Positions 35,524-43,942 of a stretch of 44,119 bases of DNA are shown one piece after another. The notes under the pieces were generated by a model. The model was not told where the DNA came from, ran no database searches, and saw only the letters and a program-made list of their open reading frames with translations. A program made the translations under genes and the position numbers. Location of the stretch: positions 223,317 to 267,435 of the forward strand of contig NZ_KI530762.1 of assembly GCF_000488275.1 (NCBI RefSeq), read 5' to 3'. The DNA is from Acinetobacter brisouii CIP 110357 (GTDB lineage Bacteria; Pseudomonadota; Gammaproteobacteria; Pseudomonadales; Moraxellaceae). Position 1 is the stretch's first letter; the number at the start of each line of letters is the position of its first letter.

Positions 35524-36069
35524 TTAATCCAGTAATAAGTTTTCAATTGTATTTTCAAATTGATATGTATCAGCATCTTTTGGTAGTCGATCATCTATTA
35601 AGCTCCATGCTTTATGGAATGAATCCCATTTTCGCTCAGCAGAGTAAATTACAACTTTTTTATCAGGATATTTCTGTTTTAAAGCAGCAGCTAAGCCCAA
35701 TCCATGGTCAGAAAATCCAAGTTCAACTCCAACACCATGTACATCAACAAAAAAGATATCTGTATTTATAATTTCTGGAGAATTTAAATTCTTACAATCT
35801 TTTATTATATTAATATTTTCCCAACCTGAATTTTTTAACATTCGAGCTGTTTGAAATTTTGTATCATCATCAATGAATAAGATGTGTATTCTTTTTCGTA
35901 ATTCATAAATATTTTGAGCTTCTTTGTGATTATTCACAGATGTATTCTCCAATGCTATGGACTCGTCATCTATCTTTTTGTTAAAGAAATAGTGTTTAAT
36001 TAGAAATCCTATACCAGTTAAAATAGCAGGAATTATTACTAACAAATATGAATTTATAGTTTCAATCAT
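35524..36069 (-). CDS. Membrane-anchored receiver-domain protein without output domain
   Basis: A 181-residue protein. Residues 6-25 are a single membrane helix, followed by a charged linker. Residues 60-181 form a response-regulator receiver: acidic cluster Asp67-Asp68-Asp69 in ILFIDDD, phosphoacceptor candidate Asp109 in FFVDVHG, the Thr/Ser position at Ser143 in IYSAE, and the conserved Lys164 in RLPKD. No DNA-binding or enzymatic output is present, so the membrane helix is the only candidate effector. The first gene of a two-gene unit with the kinase. It has no visible ribosome-binding site; TATAAT overlaps the ATG. Confidence 0.75.
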   Translation of the reverse strand: MIETINSYLLVIIPAILTGIGFLIKHYFFNKKIDDESIALENTSVNNHKEAQNIYELRKRIHILFIDDDTKFQTARMLKNSGWENINIIKDCKNLNSPEIINTDIFFVDVHGVGVELGFSDHGLGLAAALKQKYPDKKVVIYSAERKWDSFHKAWSLIDDRLPKDADTYQFENTIENLLLD

Positions 36070-36114
36070 TATAGAAAAGTATTGTTAATTTTAATGATTT
36101 AAAATTTTATATAT

Positions 36115-36142
36115 AAAAACTCGCTATTACTAGCGAGTTTTT
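36115..36142 (-). terminator. Terminator of glyS
   Basis: A perfect 12-bp stem AAAAACTCGCTA/TAGCGAGTTTTT with a TTAC loop. On the minus strand the T-run continues after the stem. It lies 15 bases after the glyS stop and separates glyQS from the kinase/receiver block. Confidence 0.92.
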
Positions 36143-36156
36143 ATTGAAAAATCTAA

Positions 36157-38226
36157 TTAATGCTGCAACACACTCACATCAGCCACAGCAGTAAACAGGT
36201 GACGCAACTGCGCCAATAAACGTAAACGGTTGGCTTTGAGTTCAGCATCATCTGCCATCACCATAACACCATCAAAGAAGGAATCAATTGGCGCACGAAG
36301 TGCTGCCAGCTTAGACAATGCTTCGGTGTAGTCTTTCGCTGCAAGTAATGGTTCAACCACAGGAGTAACCGCTTGAAGCTCAGCAAATAATGCTTTTTCA
36401 GCATCTTCAACCAGTTTTGCTTCAACCACAGCCCCTTCAGGTGTCGCTTCTTTGGCAAGAATGTTTGCAACACGCTTGTTGGCAGCAGCCAGTGCCGCAG
36501 CTTCAGGTAGTGCGCGGAAGTGGTTGACTGCATTGACACGCTTGTCAAAATCTAACGGTGATTTTGGTGATAACGCTTGAACCGCTTGCAATACATCTAC
36601 CGCAACGCCTTGGTCTTCGTATTTGGCACGGTAACGACCTTCAAGGAAAGCAACTGCATCAGCCAAAGTCTTGCCGTGATCTTTGACAATCTCGCCATAA
36701 CCTTGAAGTGCAAGGTTGACCAATTCTTCGATGGTTACGTCCAATTCATTTTCAATGATTAAACGTAAGATACCAATCGCTGAACGACGGAGTGCAAACG
36801 GGTCTTTTGAACCTGTCGGTGCTTGTCCGATACCAAAAATACCCACCAAGGTATCTAAACGGTCAGCAAGGGCAATCGTTGTACCTGTTTTGGTTTTTGG
36901 TAAAACATCGCCTGCGAATTTTGGCAAATACTGTTCGCCTAGCGCTTCTGCAACTTCATCATTTTCGCCTTCAAGACGGGCATAGTAAGTGCCTGCAATC
37001 CCTTGAAGCTCAGGGAATTCACCCACCAGTTCAGAAGTTAAGTCACATTTTGCAAGCAGCGCAGCTTTTTCAGCATCTTGAGCATTTGCACCAGTGATTG
37101 CTGTCAGTGCTACGGCTAACTTTGCGATACGCTCCGATTTGTCCCAAAGTGTACCCAACTCCGCCTGGAATACCATGTTGGCTAATTTGGTTTTACGGCT
37201 TGCTAAAGGCTGTTTTTGATCTTGCAAGAAGAAGAATTCAGCATCGCTCAAACGTGGGCGAACTACTTTTTCATTGCCTTCAATGATTTGAGTCGGATCT
37301 TTAGACTCAATGTTTGAGACAGTAATGAAGTAAGGTTGTAATTTACCGTCAGCATTGATCAAACAGAAATACTTCTGGTTGTCCTGCATGGTGGTAATTA
37401 AGGCTTCTTGAGGCACGGCAAGGAAGCGTTCTTCGAAGCTTGCACGAAGTGCAACAGGCCATTCCACCAACGCAGTGACTTCATCACGAAGATCAGCAGG
37501 TACAATCGCAATCGCATTGACCTCATCTGCAAGTGCTTTGACTTGTTGATCGATCATTGCTTGGCGTTCTTCAAAAGAAGCCACAACATGCGCTGCTTTT
37601 AATTTTGGTAAATATTCGTCTGCATTTGCCAAAGTAATGGCTTCAGGTGCATGGAAGCGGTGACCATAACTCAAGTTGCCTGCTTGGTGATCTTGGATGG
37701 TCGCAGGAATAACCTGATCATCTTTGAGCAATACCACCCATTTTACAGGGCGAACAAATTCGGTACGGCTTGCTGCTGAACGCATACGTTTGGCAATCGG
37801 TAAGCGATCTAAAGCAGTTTGCAAGATTTGCGGTAAAAGTACATCCAGACTTTGGCCTTGAATGTCTTTGTAATAGCACACTTTTTCAACTTTACCTGCT
37901 TGGAAAGTTGATACTTGCTCAGCGCTAATGCCTTGACCACGCATAAAGCCTTCAAGGGCTTTGGTTGGTTTGCCTTCCGCATCATAAGCCGCTTGTACAG
38001 CAGGGCCATCAAAGCGTTTTTGTGAGTCGGCTTGAGCGCCATCGACATCGACAATTTTTAAAGCCAAACGACGTGGTGCTGCATAGGCTTCAATTGAAGC
38101 AAAGTTTAAGCCTGCTTCTTGTAGGCCTTTAACCGTTTCAGCCTGTAAGGCATCACGCAAAGTTTTTAAACTTTTTGGTGGAAGTTCTTCACAGCCGAGT
38201 TCAAATAAAACAGTATGTTGAGTCAT
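36157..38226 (-). CDS. glyS: Glycine-tRNA ligase beta subunit
   Basis: A 689-residue subunit, equal in length to E. coli GlyS. It begins [15 protein letters not shown], the family's standard N-terminus. Later segments include [14 protein letters not shown] near 320, the HD-like region with [13 protein letters not shown] near 450, and [14 protein letters not shown] near 475, followed by the DALR anticodon-binding part. It forms an alpha2-beta2 enzyme with GlyQ that charges tRNA-Gly, the beta subunit binding the tRNA. Its ATG overlaps the glyQ stop by one base (TAATG). Confidence 0.97.
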   Translation of the reverse strand: MTQHTVLFELGCEELPPKSLKTLRDALQAETVKGLQEAGLNFASIEAYAAPRRLALKIVDVDGAQADSQKRFDGPAVQAAYDAEGKPTKALEGFMRGQGISAEQVSTFQAGKVEKVCYYKDIQGQSLDVLLPQILQTALDRLPIAKRMRSAASRTEFVRPVKWVVLLKDDQVIPATIQDHQAGNLSYGHRFHAPEAITLANADEYLPKLKAAHVVASFEERQAMIDQQVKALADEVNAIAIVPADLRDEVTALVEWPVALRASFEERFLAVPQEALITTMQDNQKYFCLINADGKLQPYFITVSNIESKDPTQIIEGNEKVVRPRLSDAEFFFLQDQKQPLASRKTKLANMVFQAELGTLWDKSERIAKLAVALTAITGANAQDAEKAALLAKCDLTSELVGEFPELQGIAGTYYARLEGENDEVAEALGEQYLPKFAGDVLPKTKTGTTIALADRLDTLVGIFGIGQAPTGSKDPFALRRSAIGILRLIIENELDVTIEELVNLALQGYGEIVKDHGKTLADAVAFLEGRYRAKYEDQGVAVDVLQAVQALSPKSPLDFDKRVNAVNHFRALPEAAALAAANKRVANILAKEATPEGAVVEAKLVEDAEKALFAELQAVTPVVEPLLAAKDYTEALSKLAALRAPIDSFFDGVMVMADDAELKANRLRLLAQLRHLFTAVADVSVLQH

Positions 38227-39203
38227 TATTTGTTCTCCGTTTTTGCAGCTTCTGCTTCGGCTTGTGCTTGTAACTGTGCCAAGACTTCATCACGTAAATG
38301 TGGTTCCGCCATTGGGAAGCCCAACTTGGCACGCGCTTGGACATAACTTTGTGCAATGGCACGCGCCAACGCACGCACACGTAAAATATAACGCTGACGT
38401 TCAGTCACCGAAATTGCGCCACGTGCGTCCAGCAAGTTGAAGGTATGTGATGCTTTCATGACCTGTTCATAGGCAGGTAATGGCAACTCAGCTTCAATCA
38501 GACGGTTGGCTTCGGACTCGTAAAAATCGAAGAATTCAAACAGTTTTTCAACAGGTGCGTATTCAAAGTTATAGGTTGATTGTTCCACTTCGTTCTGATG
38601 GAACACATCACCATAAGTCACTGTGCCAAATGGGCCTTTGGTCCAAACCAAGTCATAAACCGAGTCAACCCCTTGCAAATACATGGCAAGACGTTCCAGA
38701 CCATAAGTGATTTCGCCTGTCACAGGGTAACATTCAATCCCGCCGACTTGCTGGAAGTAAGTAAACTGAGTCACTTCCATACCGTTGAGCCAGACTTCCC
38801 AACCTAAGCCCCAAGCGCCAAGCGTTGGTGATTCCCAGTTGTCTTCGACAAAGCGAATATCGTGGGTGAGGGTGTCAATGCCAATCGCTTTGAGCGAGTC
38901 CAGATACAACTGCTGAATGTTGTCTGGGTTTGGCTTCAAGACCACTTGGAACTGATAATAATGTTGTAAGCGGTTCGGGTTTTCACCGTAGCGACCATCT
39001 TTAGGACGACGGGAAGGCTGTACGTAAGCCGCGTTCCAGGTTTCAGGGCCTAAGGCACGTAAGAAGGTTGCCGTGTGGAATGTCCCTGCGCCAACTTCCA
39101 TGTCATAAGGTTGTAAAACAACACAGCCTTGCTCGGCCCAGTAATTTTGTAAGGCAAGAATTAAGCCTTGAAAAGTATCAATATGCGAGATGGCGCGACT
39201 CAT
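38226..39203 (-). CDS. glyQ: Glycine-tRNA ligase alpha subunit
   Basis: A 325-residue class II synthetase catalytic subunit. The conserved start [34 protein letters not shown] is split here by position only: it occupies residues 8-41, and [18 protein letters not shown] residues follow near 56. Motif 2 and 3 regions are present: [15 protein letters not shown] near 68 and [12 protein letters not shown] near 160. It is about 20 residues longer than E. coli GlyQ, owing to a charged C-terminal tail. The start at 39203 matches the family; a frame to 39281 adds 26 unconserved residues. Promoter identified upstream. Confidence 0.97.
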   Translation of the reverse strand: MSRAISHIDTFQGLILALQNYWAEQGCVVLQPYDMEVGAGTFHTATFLRALGPETWNAAYVQPSRRPKDGRYGENPNRLQHYYQFQVVLKPNPDNIQQLYLDSLKAIGIDTLTHDIRFVEDNWESPTLGAWGLGWEVWLNGMEVTQFTYFQQVGGIECYPVTGEITYGLERLAMYLQGVDSVYDLVWTKGPFGTVTYGDVFHQNEVEQSTYNFEYAPVEKLFEFFDFYESEANRLIEAELPLPAYEQVMKASHTFNLLDARGAISVTERQRYILRVRALARAIAQSYVQARAKLGFPMAEPHLRDEVLAQLQAQAEAEAAKTENK

Positions 39204-39238
39204 GTAGCATCCACGAATTATGAGAAAAATTGTCCCTA

Positions 39239-39267
39239 AGTATAAGGATTTTGTGGGTGAGTGGCAA
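39239..39267 (-). promoter_or_regulatory. Sigma-70-type promoter of glyQS
   Basis: On the minus strand TTGCCA (39262-39267) is followed after exactly 17 bases by TATACT (39239-39244), each five of six to consensus, upstream of glyQ. The predicted start point lies about 30 bases before the ATG. Confidence 0.75.
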
Positions 39268-39452
39268 AGACTTCTATGCAAAATTGCCTATGCTCAGTGA
39301 AATGATCAATATGATAAATGACTGCTAAACGACGTTATATTTCCCTCGGCCAATCAACAGATTTACTGATATTTATAAAATATAAAATAAATACATCTTT
39401 AAGTTTGGGCTTCTATAATATGGGACTCATGCAAGTTCGTGGATAGAAAAAT

Positions 39453-40544
39453 ATGCATTTCAATCTGGAGTGGCTCAAACCGAATTTTAAACTCTTGCCT
39501 GTCAAAGAGCGTATGTTCTGTGCGCTTGGCGCATTGCTGGGATTAGCCGTCTCTTCATGGCTGAGCTGGTTGATACTGGGCGAATTTAACGCATGGTATA
39601 TCGCACCTATGGGAGCATCGTCGGTATTGTTGTTTGCCGTACCTTCCAGCCCATTGGCACAGCCATGGAATATTGTCGTTGGGAATACATTCGCAGCCTT
39701 GATTGGAGTGTTGTGTGCACAATACATTCCTGAAACAACAGTGGCATTTAGTCTGGCAGTTGCTTTGGCAATCTTTGTGATGATGAGTACAGATTCATTA
39801 CATCCACCGAGTGGTGCTGTTGCCATGACTGCTGTACTTGGCGGAGCATCTGTACATCACTTGGGATTTAAATTTATTGCTTATCCTGTTTTATTAAACT
39901 CTTTGTTGTTGCTGGGTATTGCAATCATCTTTAACCGTGGTATCGGACGTCACTATCCACAGACCGCACAGCTCAATACCCGAAGCAAAGATCCGACACC
40001 CACACAAAAAGTCGGTATTCAACCACAAGATATTCAAGATGTTTTGGCACATCAGACAGAATTGCTGGATATCAGTCAGTATCAGTTAGAAGACATCATT
40101 TTGCAGGCACAACAGCATGCCCAGCAGCGCTCACCGCAGGCGTATCTCTGTCGCGATATCATGAGTCGTGACCTGATTACCCTACATGCACAAGATGCCA
40201 TTCAGCAGGCACTTGCTAAATTCAAGCAAGTCAATCTCATGAGTTTACCTGTGGTGGATGAAACTGGGAAATTACTGGGAACTTTGGCGCTATATGAAGT
40301 GATGGAATGGTTTCAGCGTGCAGCAGATCCACGCGCACCGTGGGAGGATTTCGTTTATCAGATTATGCAGCGTCAAGTGGTCACTGTGCAGCCTGAGCAA
40401 CCCCTGATTGACTTGATTCCGTATTTTGTTGAGCGTTCATTCAATTATATTCCTGTAGTTGAACAGCAGCACTTGGTTGGAATGATTAGCCGTGCGGATA
40501 TGATTGCAGCCTTACAGCAGCAGTTGCTCAAACAGCAAGCATAA
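39453..40544 (+). CDS. HPP-family membrane protein with two CBS domains
   Basis: A 363-residue protein. The N-terminal 170 residues form an HPP domain of about four to five helices, with GAMGASSVLLFAVP-like APMGASSVLLF near 51 and the name-giving His-Pro-Pro in DSLHPPSGAVAMT near 113-125. Two CBS domains follow, from about 230 (CRDIMSRDLITL) and 304 (IMQRQVVTV). HPP proteins are implicated in nitrite transport in plastids; CBS pairs bind adenine nucleotides and usually regulate the attached domain. Here the fusion suggests an energy-gated channel or transporter, but the substrate is unknown. A perfect TATAAT lies at 39414-39419 with no good -35. Confidence 0.82.
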   Translation: MHFNLEWLKPNFKLLPVKERMFCALGALLGLAVSSWLSWLILGEFNAWYIAPMGASSVLLFAVPSSPLAQPWNIVVGNTFAALIGVLCAQYIPETTVAFSLAVALAIFVMMSTDSLHPPSGAVAMTAVLGGASVHHLGFKFIAYPVLLNSLLLLGIAIIFNRGIGRHYPQTAQLNTRSKDPTPTQKVGIQPQDIQDVLAHQTELLDISQYQLEDIILQAQQHAQQRSPQAYLCRDIMSRDLITLHAQDAIQQALAKFKQVNLMSLPVVDETGKLLGTLALYEVMEWFQRAADPRAPWEDFVYQIMQRQVVTVQPEQPLIDLIPYFVERSFNYIPVVEQQHLVGMISRADMIAALQQQLLKQQA

Positions 40545-40577
40545 AAAAACCACGATTTTCGGGGGAAAAATCGTGGT
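40542..40577 (-). terminator. Terminator of the PspC-domain gene
   Basis: ACCACGATTTT pairs with AAAATCGTGGT around a seven-base loop, and on the minus strand runs into seven T residues. It overlaps the stop codon of the convergent HPP gene. Confidence 0.85.
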
Positions 40578-40590
40578 GAAACTTTAAAAT

Positions 40591-40851
40591 TTAACGGTAT
40601 TTTTCTTCGTGTATGGTGCGAATAGGTTGCTGGTAACGCATAGATGGATTAAATATCTTTTTCTGCTTTGGGATGAGAATCCATAAAATAATATAGATCA
40701 ATATCCCAGGAAATGCTGCGCTCATTACAGAAACTAAAACAAATAGCACGCGCAGTACATTGGCATTCCAGCCAAAACGTTCAGCAATACCTCCCATAAC
40801 ACCAGCAATGATTTGTTGTTTGCTTGAACGGTATAGCCCTGAGCTGCTCAT
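40591..40851 (-). CDS. PspC-domain membrane protein
   Basis: An 86-residue protein. The N-terminus LYRSSKQQIIAGVMGGIAERFGWN is the PspC signature, split as residues 7-30, and is followed by a membrane segment (about 33-60) and a positively charged tail. PspC in E. coli is a sensor of inner-membrane stress that frees PspF from PspA. No pspA, pspB or pspF is nearby, so this is a stand-alone member with an unknown partner. A GGAG-like site (AGGAG) precedes the ATG. Confidence 0.88.
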   Translation of the reverse strand: MSSSGLYRSSKQQIIAGVMGGIAERFGWNANVLRVLFVLVSVMSAAFPGILIYIILWILIPKQKKIFNPSMRYQQPIRTIHEEKYR

Positions 40852-40952
40852 GCTAGTCTCCTGTTTATATTTATGCAGTAAAATTTCACAATATTAGCAA
40901 AAACTGTTAATAAAGTCTTATTTTATATATGGAGATTGATTGCACATTTTCC

Positions 40953-41010
40953 AACTCGCAGGCTTAAAAAAGGTTAATTTCTGTAATTTTTTACAGAATG
41001 GATGCGAGTT
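40953..41010. repeat. Nested palindrome upstream of a lipoprotein gene
   Basis: An outer 8-bp inverted repeat AACTCGCA (40953-40960) and TGCGAGTT (41003-41010) encloses an inner perfect hairpin TTCTGTAA-TTTT-TTACAGAA (40979-40998). No T-run follows. The two nested stems could form a small structured RNA leader or serve as a regulator site for the lipoprotein gene beginning 64 bases downstream. Confidence 0.5.
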
Positions 41011-41074
41011 CTGATTACAATGCCTGAGGTTGTTTTATCGTCTCACAGCTCTTTACTCTTCCTAAGGCAAGCTT

Positions 41075-41719
41075 ATGTTGAAACAGCTAAATAATTATAT
41101 AAAACCAATAACGTATTTAGCATGTATCCTTGAATGCGCTTGGCAACTGGTTGCTTGTAGCCCTCATTCTCCATCTGATGGATTGACACACTCATACCAG
41201 ACGAGGGGAGCAAGTTTACCTTTACAGCATAATGTTGAAGGACAAAAACTTGTAGATGTGGCGGGGAAGAGTGTAATGCCTGAGCAAACTCCACTGCCTG
41301 AAGAGCGTGATGTCTTGACTAACCAAGAAAAAGTCATGGTTGGGCGCTATATGGCGACCATCTCTTGCCAAGATCCAATTGCCCATTGTGATGTCGGACA
41401 GCAGGGTTCGGTAGAATACATTATTAACTTAATGGATGATGGATCTGTTTTTCGATTGATTAAAAGTTTTGGCAAAGTTTATGCCGATACTCGCATAACT
41501 CAGAATTATCAGCATGCTCGTTGGAAAGTCATCACCGAAGATCAGAAAAAATATGTTGTGGTGTATTTAAATGAACATTTATGTTTGTATTATCTAATTG
41601 ATCATAAAAGAAATATTGTGATGGATAGTCAGCGTAATTATGAAATCAACAGAGATTTCTTTGAGCATGGGCATCCGTATACGTTAAAGAATTATTATTT
41701 GCTACGAGTCAGTAATTGA
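41075..41719 (+). CDS. Predicted lipoprotein, distantly NlpE-like
   Basis: A 214-residue protein with a hydrophobic N-terminus ending in Leu-Val-Ala-Cys28, a good lipobox, so lipid-anchored. AAGG precedes the ATG. The C-terminal half (from residue 90) begins GRYMATISCQDPIAHCDVG, with two cysteines seven apart, and continues as a probable small beta-barrel with an Asp-Asp-Gly turn. Copper-responsive NlpE lipoproteins share this Cys-x-x-Cys-like start and barrel, but the match is weak and I would not transfer the function. A long linker separates anchor and domain. Confidence 0.65.
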   Translation: MLKQLNNYIKPITYLACILECAWQLVACSPHSPSDGLTHSYQTRGASLPLQHNVEGQKLVDVAGKSVMPEQTPLPEERDVLTNQEKVMVGRYMATISCQDPIAHCDVGQQGSVEYIINLMDDGSVFRLIKSFGKVYADTRITQNYQHARWKVITEDQKKYVVVYLNEHLCLYYLIDHKRNIVMDSQRNYEINRDFFEHGHPYTLKNYYLLRVSN

Positions 41720-41776
41720 TCTCAAATTTCAATTTGGATTAAAGGGATAAAAATAGATTTAAAGAATTTTAGGCAA

Positions 41777-41807
41777 AAAAAATCCTTTCATAAAGAAAGG
41801 ATTTTTT
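41777..41807 (-). terminator. Terminator of tRNA-Lys
   Basis: A 13-bp stem (core CCTTTC/GAAAGG flanked by A and T runs) with a five-base loop, directly after the tRNA. A runs and T runs on both sides allow it to stop the convergent lipoprotein transcript as well. Confidence 0.9.
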
Positions 41808-41814
41808 AGAATCT

Positions 41815-41890
41815 TGGTGGGTCGTCCGCGACTCGAACGCGGGACCAACGGATTAAAAGTCCGCTGCTCTACCAACTGAGCTAACGACCC
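41815..41890 (-). tRNA. tRNA-Lys (anticodon UUU)
   Basis: On the minus strand a 76-base gene runs from GGGTCGT to its partner ACGACCC, an A discriminator and an encoded CCA. The D-arm AGCTCAGTTGGTAGAGC, anticodon stem GCGGA/TCCGT, loop CTTTTAA and T-arm with GTTCGAGTC are all canonical. The anticodon TTT decodes both lysine codons. Confidence 0.98.
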
Positions 41891-41910
41891 ATATCGTCTT
41901 GATGGAGCGT

Positions 41911-41938
41911 ATTGTAGCAAGATCTTGAACGATGGCAA
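41911..41938 (-). promoter_or_regulatory. Promoter of tRNA-Lys
   Basis: On the minus strand TTGCCA (41933-41938) and TACAAT (41911-41916) are 16 bases apart; the -10 is preceded by TGC, an extended -10 element. The following ACGCTCC is GC-rich, as in stringently controlled tRNA promoters. Confidence 0.75.
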
Positions 41939-42010
41939 GAGGATTTTGCAAGAAAATGAATCAATTGTTTACAAAACCCTCAAAATTGCACGTTTTAGCT
42001 AAAAAATAAG

Positions 42011-43846
42011 CTAAAACCGATAGTGATATTGTTGAATGTTGGCAAAAATTTCAGGGGTGAGCACACAGTAGGTCTGACTATTTGGCAAGTTCACTAGAAT
42101 CGGATCATGAGATTGCTGTAAATCAAAGCCTTGGTTCTTTAATTTTTGTTTCGGATATTTGAAGGTGCTGGTCGTTTCAAGCTGTTCATGAATGCGTAAA
42201 AAAACAGGCACAGCATAAGCAGGCAAAACCTGTTTAAAATCCTGCCAAAGTTTAGCCAAATCAACTTCTGCCAAAACCGTTCCTGCATTCAAGGTAATAC
42301 TTGCCATACCTGCACGCCCATTGGTTTGAGGAATTTCAACCCCATACACCACAGCATCATGAATCAATGGGTGTTCACATAAGATCCCTTCGACTTCTGC
42401 AGTTGAGACATTTTCACCTTTCCAGCGGAACGTATCGCCCAGGCGGTCAACAAACTGAGCATGGCGAAAGCCTAAATTGCGCATCAAATCACCTGTATTA
42501 AAATACGCATCACCTGTTTTAAATACATTTTGCAAGATCACAGCATGGTTTTTGTCAGCGTCGGTATAACCATCAAATGGAGAGCGCTTGGTAATTTTTC
42601 CAATCAATAAACCGACTTCACCCTTTTGCACAGATTGGCAAAAACCTTGAGCGTTGCGCACCAGTTGATTCTTTTCTTGATCATATTGCACAATCGCAAA
42701 GGGAGTCGGGGAGAAACCTACCGTGTTGTCAAAGTTAAACAGATTGCTAAATCCGACGTTACCCTCACTAGACGCATACATTTCCATAATTTCGCTAATG
42801 CCAAAGCGCTGTTTAAACTCATACCAGATATTCGGACGCATACCGTTACCAATCATTTTACTGACTCGATGTTGACGATCTTGCTCAGAAACAGGGGCAT
42901 CAAGTAAATACCGACAGATTTCTCCGACATAACCCAGTGCAGAGGCATTAAATTTTGCAACATCTTGCCAAAAATGACTGGTGGAATATTTGCGTCGAGT
43001 TGCCAGTGCTGCACCGCCAGCAATCACACAACACCAGCACACCACAATACCTGTGGCATGGTACATGGGTAATGGCGCATAGAGAACATCATTGCAATTT
43101 AGATTGAGCATATGTCCATAAGTTCCATAAGCCAGTGCCCAGCGCCCATGGTTAAAAATCACCGCTTTGGGCAAGCCTGTAGTGCCAGAGGTATAAATAT
43201 AAAATAGCCCGTCTTTGGCATAGACATGTTTGGTTGTGGTCGTATTGAATTCAGGAAAAGCATCGGCACAGCGTGCTAAATTGAGATAACCTTCAGGTGC
43301 TATGCCTGATTGTTTGCGAGTTTCTGTATCTGCAAACCAATATAGAACAGCGTCGCTATGTAGCTCATGGCGAATAGCATTAAACACTTGCTGATATTCA
43401 TCTCCTACGATCACGGCTTTGGGTTGTACCAGCCGAATACTATGGCTAAGAACTTTGCCTGATTGCGAGGTATTGACTAGAGCGGCAATTGCTCCAATTT
43501 TTGCCAGTGCCAAAATGCTGACGAAAAATTCTGGACGGTTACTCAACATTAAGGCAATAACATCGCCCTTTTGAATACCTTGTGCAAGAAAATAATGCCC
43601 GATCTGGTTTGCCCACTGGTTGAGTTGCTGATAACTCAAGGATTGTTGTTCAAATAATACAGCAGGGCGCTCGGGGTAATGTTGTGCCATTTTTTCAAAG
43701 GCAACCGCCAGACCTATTGGTGTTTTTTGACCATGTAGATAAGCCTGTTTTAACCCAGAAAGAATATGTGGCAATTTAGGGGCGATTTGAGGAATTTTGT
43801 GGAAGATGTCACGCAACCCGATCATATCTGTAGAAGATTGTTTCAT
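42011..43846 (-). CDS. Acyl-CoA synthetase (AMP-binding, very-long-chain/FATP type)
   Basis: A 611-residue adenylating enzyme that activates fatty acids to acyl-CoA via acyl-AMP. The AMP-binding P-loop YTSGTTGLPKAV is near residue 215, the adenine-site YASSEGNVGF near 360, the substrate-gate TGDLMR near 450 and the C-terminal hinge DRLGDTFRWKGENVSTAEVE near 472. The last is the FATP/long-chain signature, and the sequence resembles the FadD6-like group more than classical FadD. ATG 43846 has AGGAA upstream. Orphan gene; the acyl chain length preference is not readable. Confidence 0.87.
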   Translation of the reverse strand: MKQSSTDMIGLRDIFHKIPQIAPKLPHILSGLKQAYLHGQKTPIGLAVAFEKMAQHYPERPAVLFEQQSLSYQQLNQWANQIGHYFLAQGIQKGDVIALMLSNRPEFFVSILALAKIGAIAALVNTSQSGKVLSHSIRLVQPKAVIVGDEYQQVFNAIRHELHSDAVLYWFADTETRKQSGIAPEGYLNLARCADAFPEFNTTTTKHVYAKDGLFYIYTSGTTGLPKAVIFNHGRWALAYGTYGHMLNLNCNDVLYAPLPMYHATGIVVCWCCVIAGGAALATRRKYSTSHFWQDVAKFNASALGYVGEICRYLLDAPVSEQDRQHRVSKMIGNGMRPNIWYEFKQRFGISEIMEMYASSEGNVGFSNLFNFDNTVGFSPTPFAIVQYDQEKNQLVRNAQGFCQSVQKGEVGLLIGKITKRSPFDGYTDADKNHAVILQNVFKTGDAYFNTGDLMRNLGFRHAQFVDRLGDTFRWKGENVSTAEVEGILCEHPLIHDAVVYGVEIPQTNGRAGMASITLNAGTVLAEVDLAKLWQDFKQVLPAYAVPVFLRIHEQLETTSTFKYPKQKLKNQGFDLQQSHDPILVNLPNSQTYCVLTPEIFANIQQYHYRF

Positions 43847-43901
43847 AATGTTCCTACGTTTGATGCAGATGGAAAGGAGCGTACAGTCGACGCCTTAACG
43901 T

Positions 43902-43929
43902 AAAAACCGCTTCTCGAAGGAAGCGGTTT
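43902..43929 (-). terminator. Terminator of the AT-hook protein gene
   Basis: A perfect 10-bp stem AAACCGCTTC/GAAGCGGTTT with a six-base loop. On the minus strand it is followed by further T residues. It lies about 14 bases after the AT-hook gene stop. Confidence 0.88.
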
Positions 43930-43942
43930 AAACAATAAAAAC

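Noticed and set aside
34463..36069. Firm identification as a Detocs defence system
   Set aside because: The kinase N-terminus is not visibly a TPR array, there is no stand-alone buffer receiver gene, and no known effector domain; only the general logic is similar.
34207..36156. Integrative element with attachment sites
   Set aside because: No integrase, no tRNA at the edge and no direct repeats seen by eye between the two flanks; the block remains a candidate islet only.
39204..39452. Glycine riboswitch or T-box before glyQ
   Set aside because: The glyQ leader is only about 30 bases after the predicted promoter, too short for either; no aptamer features are seen.
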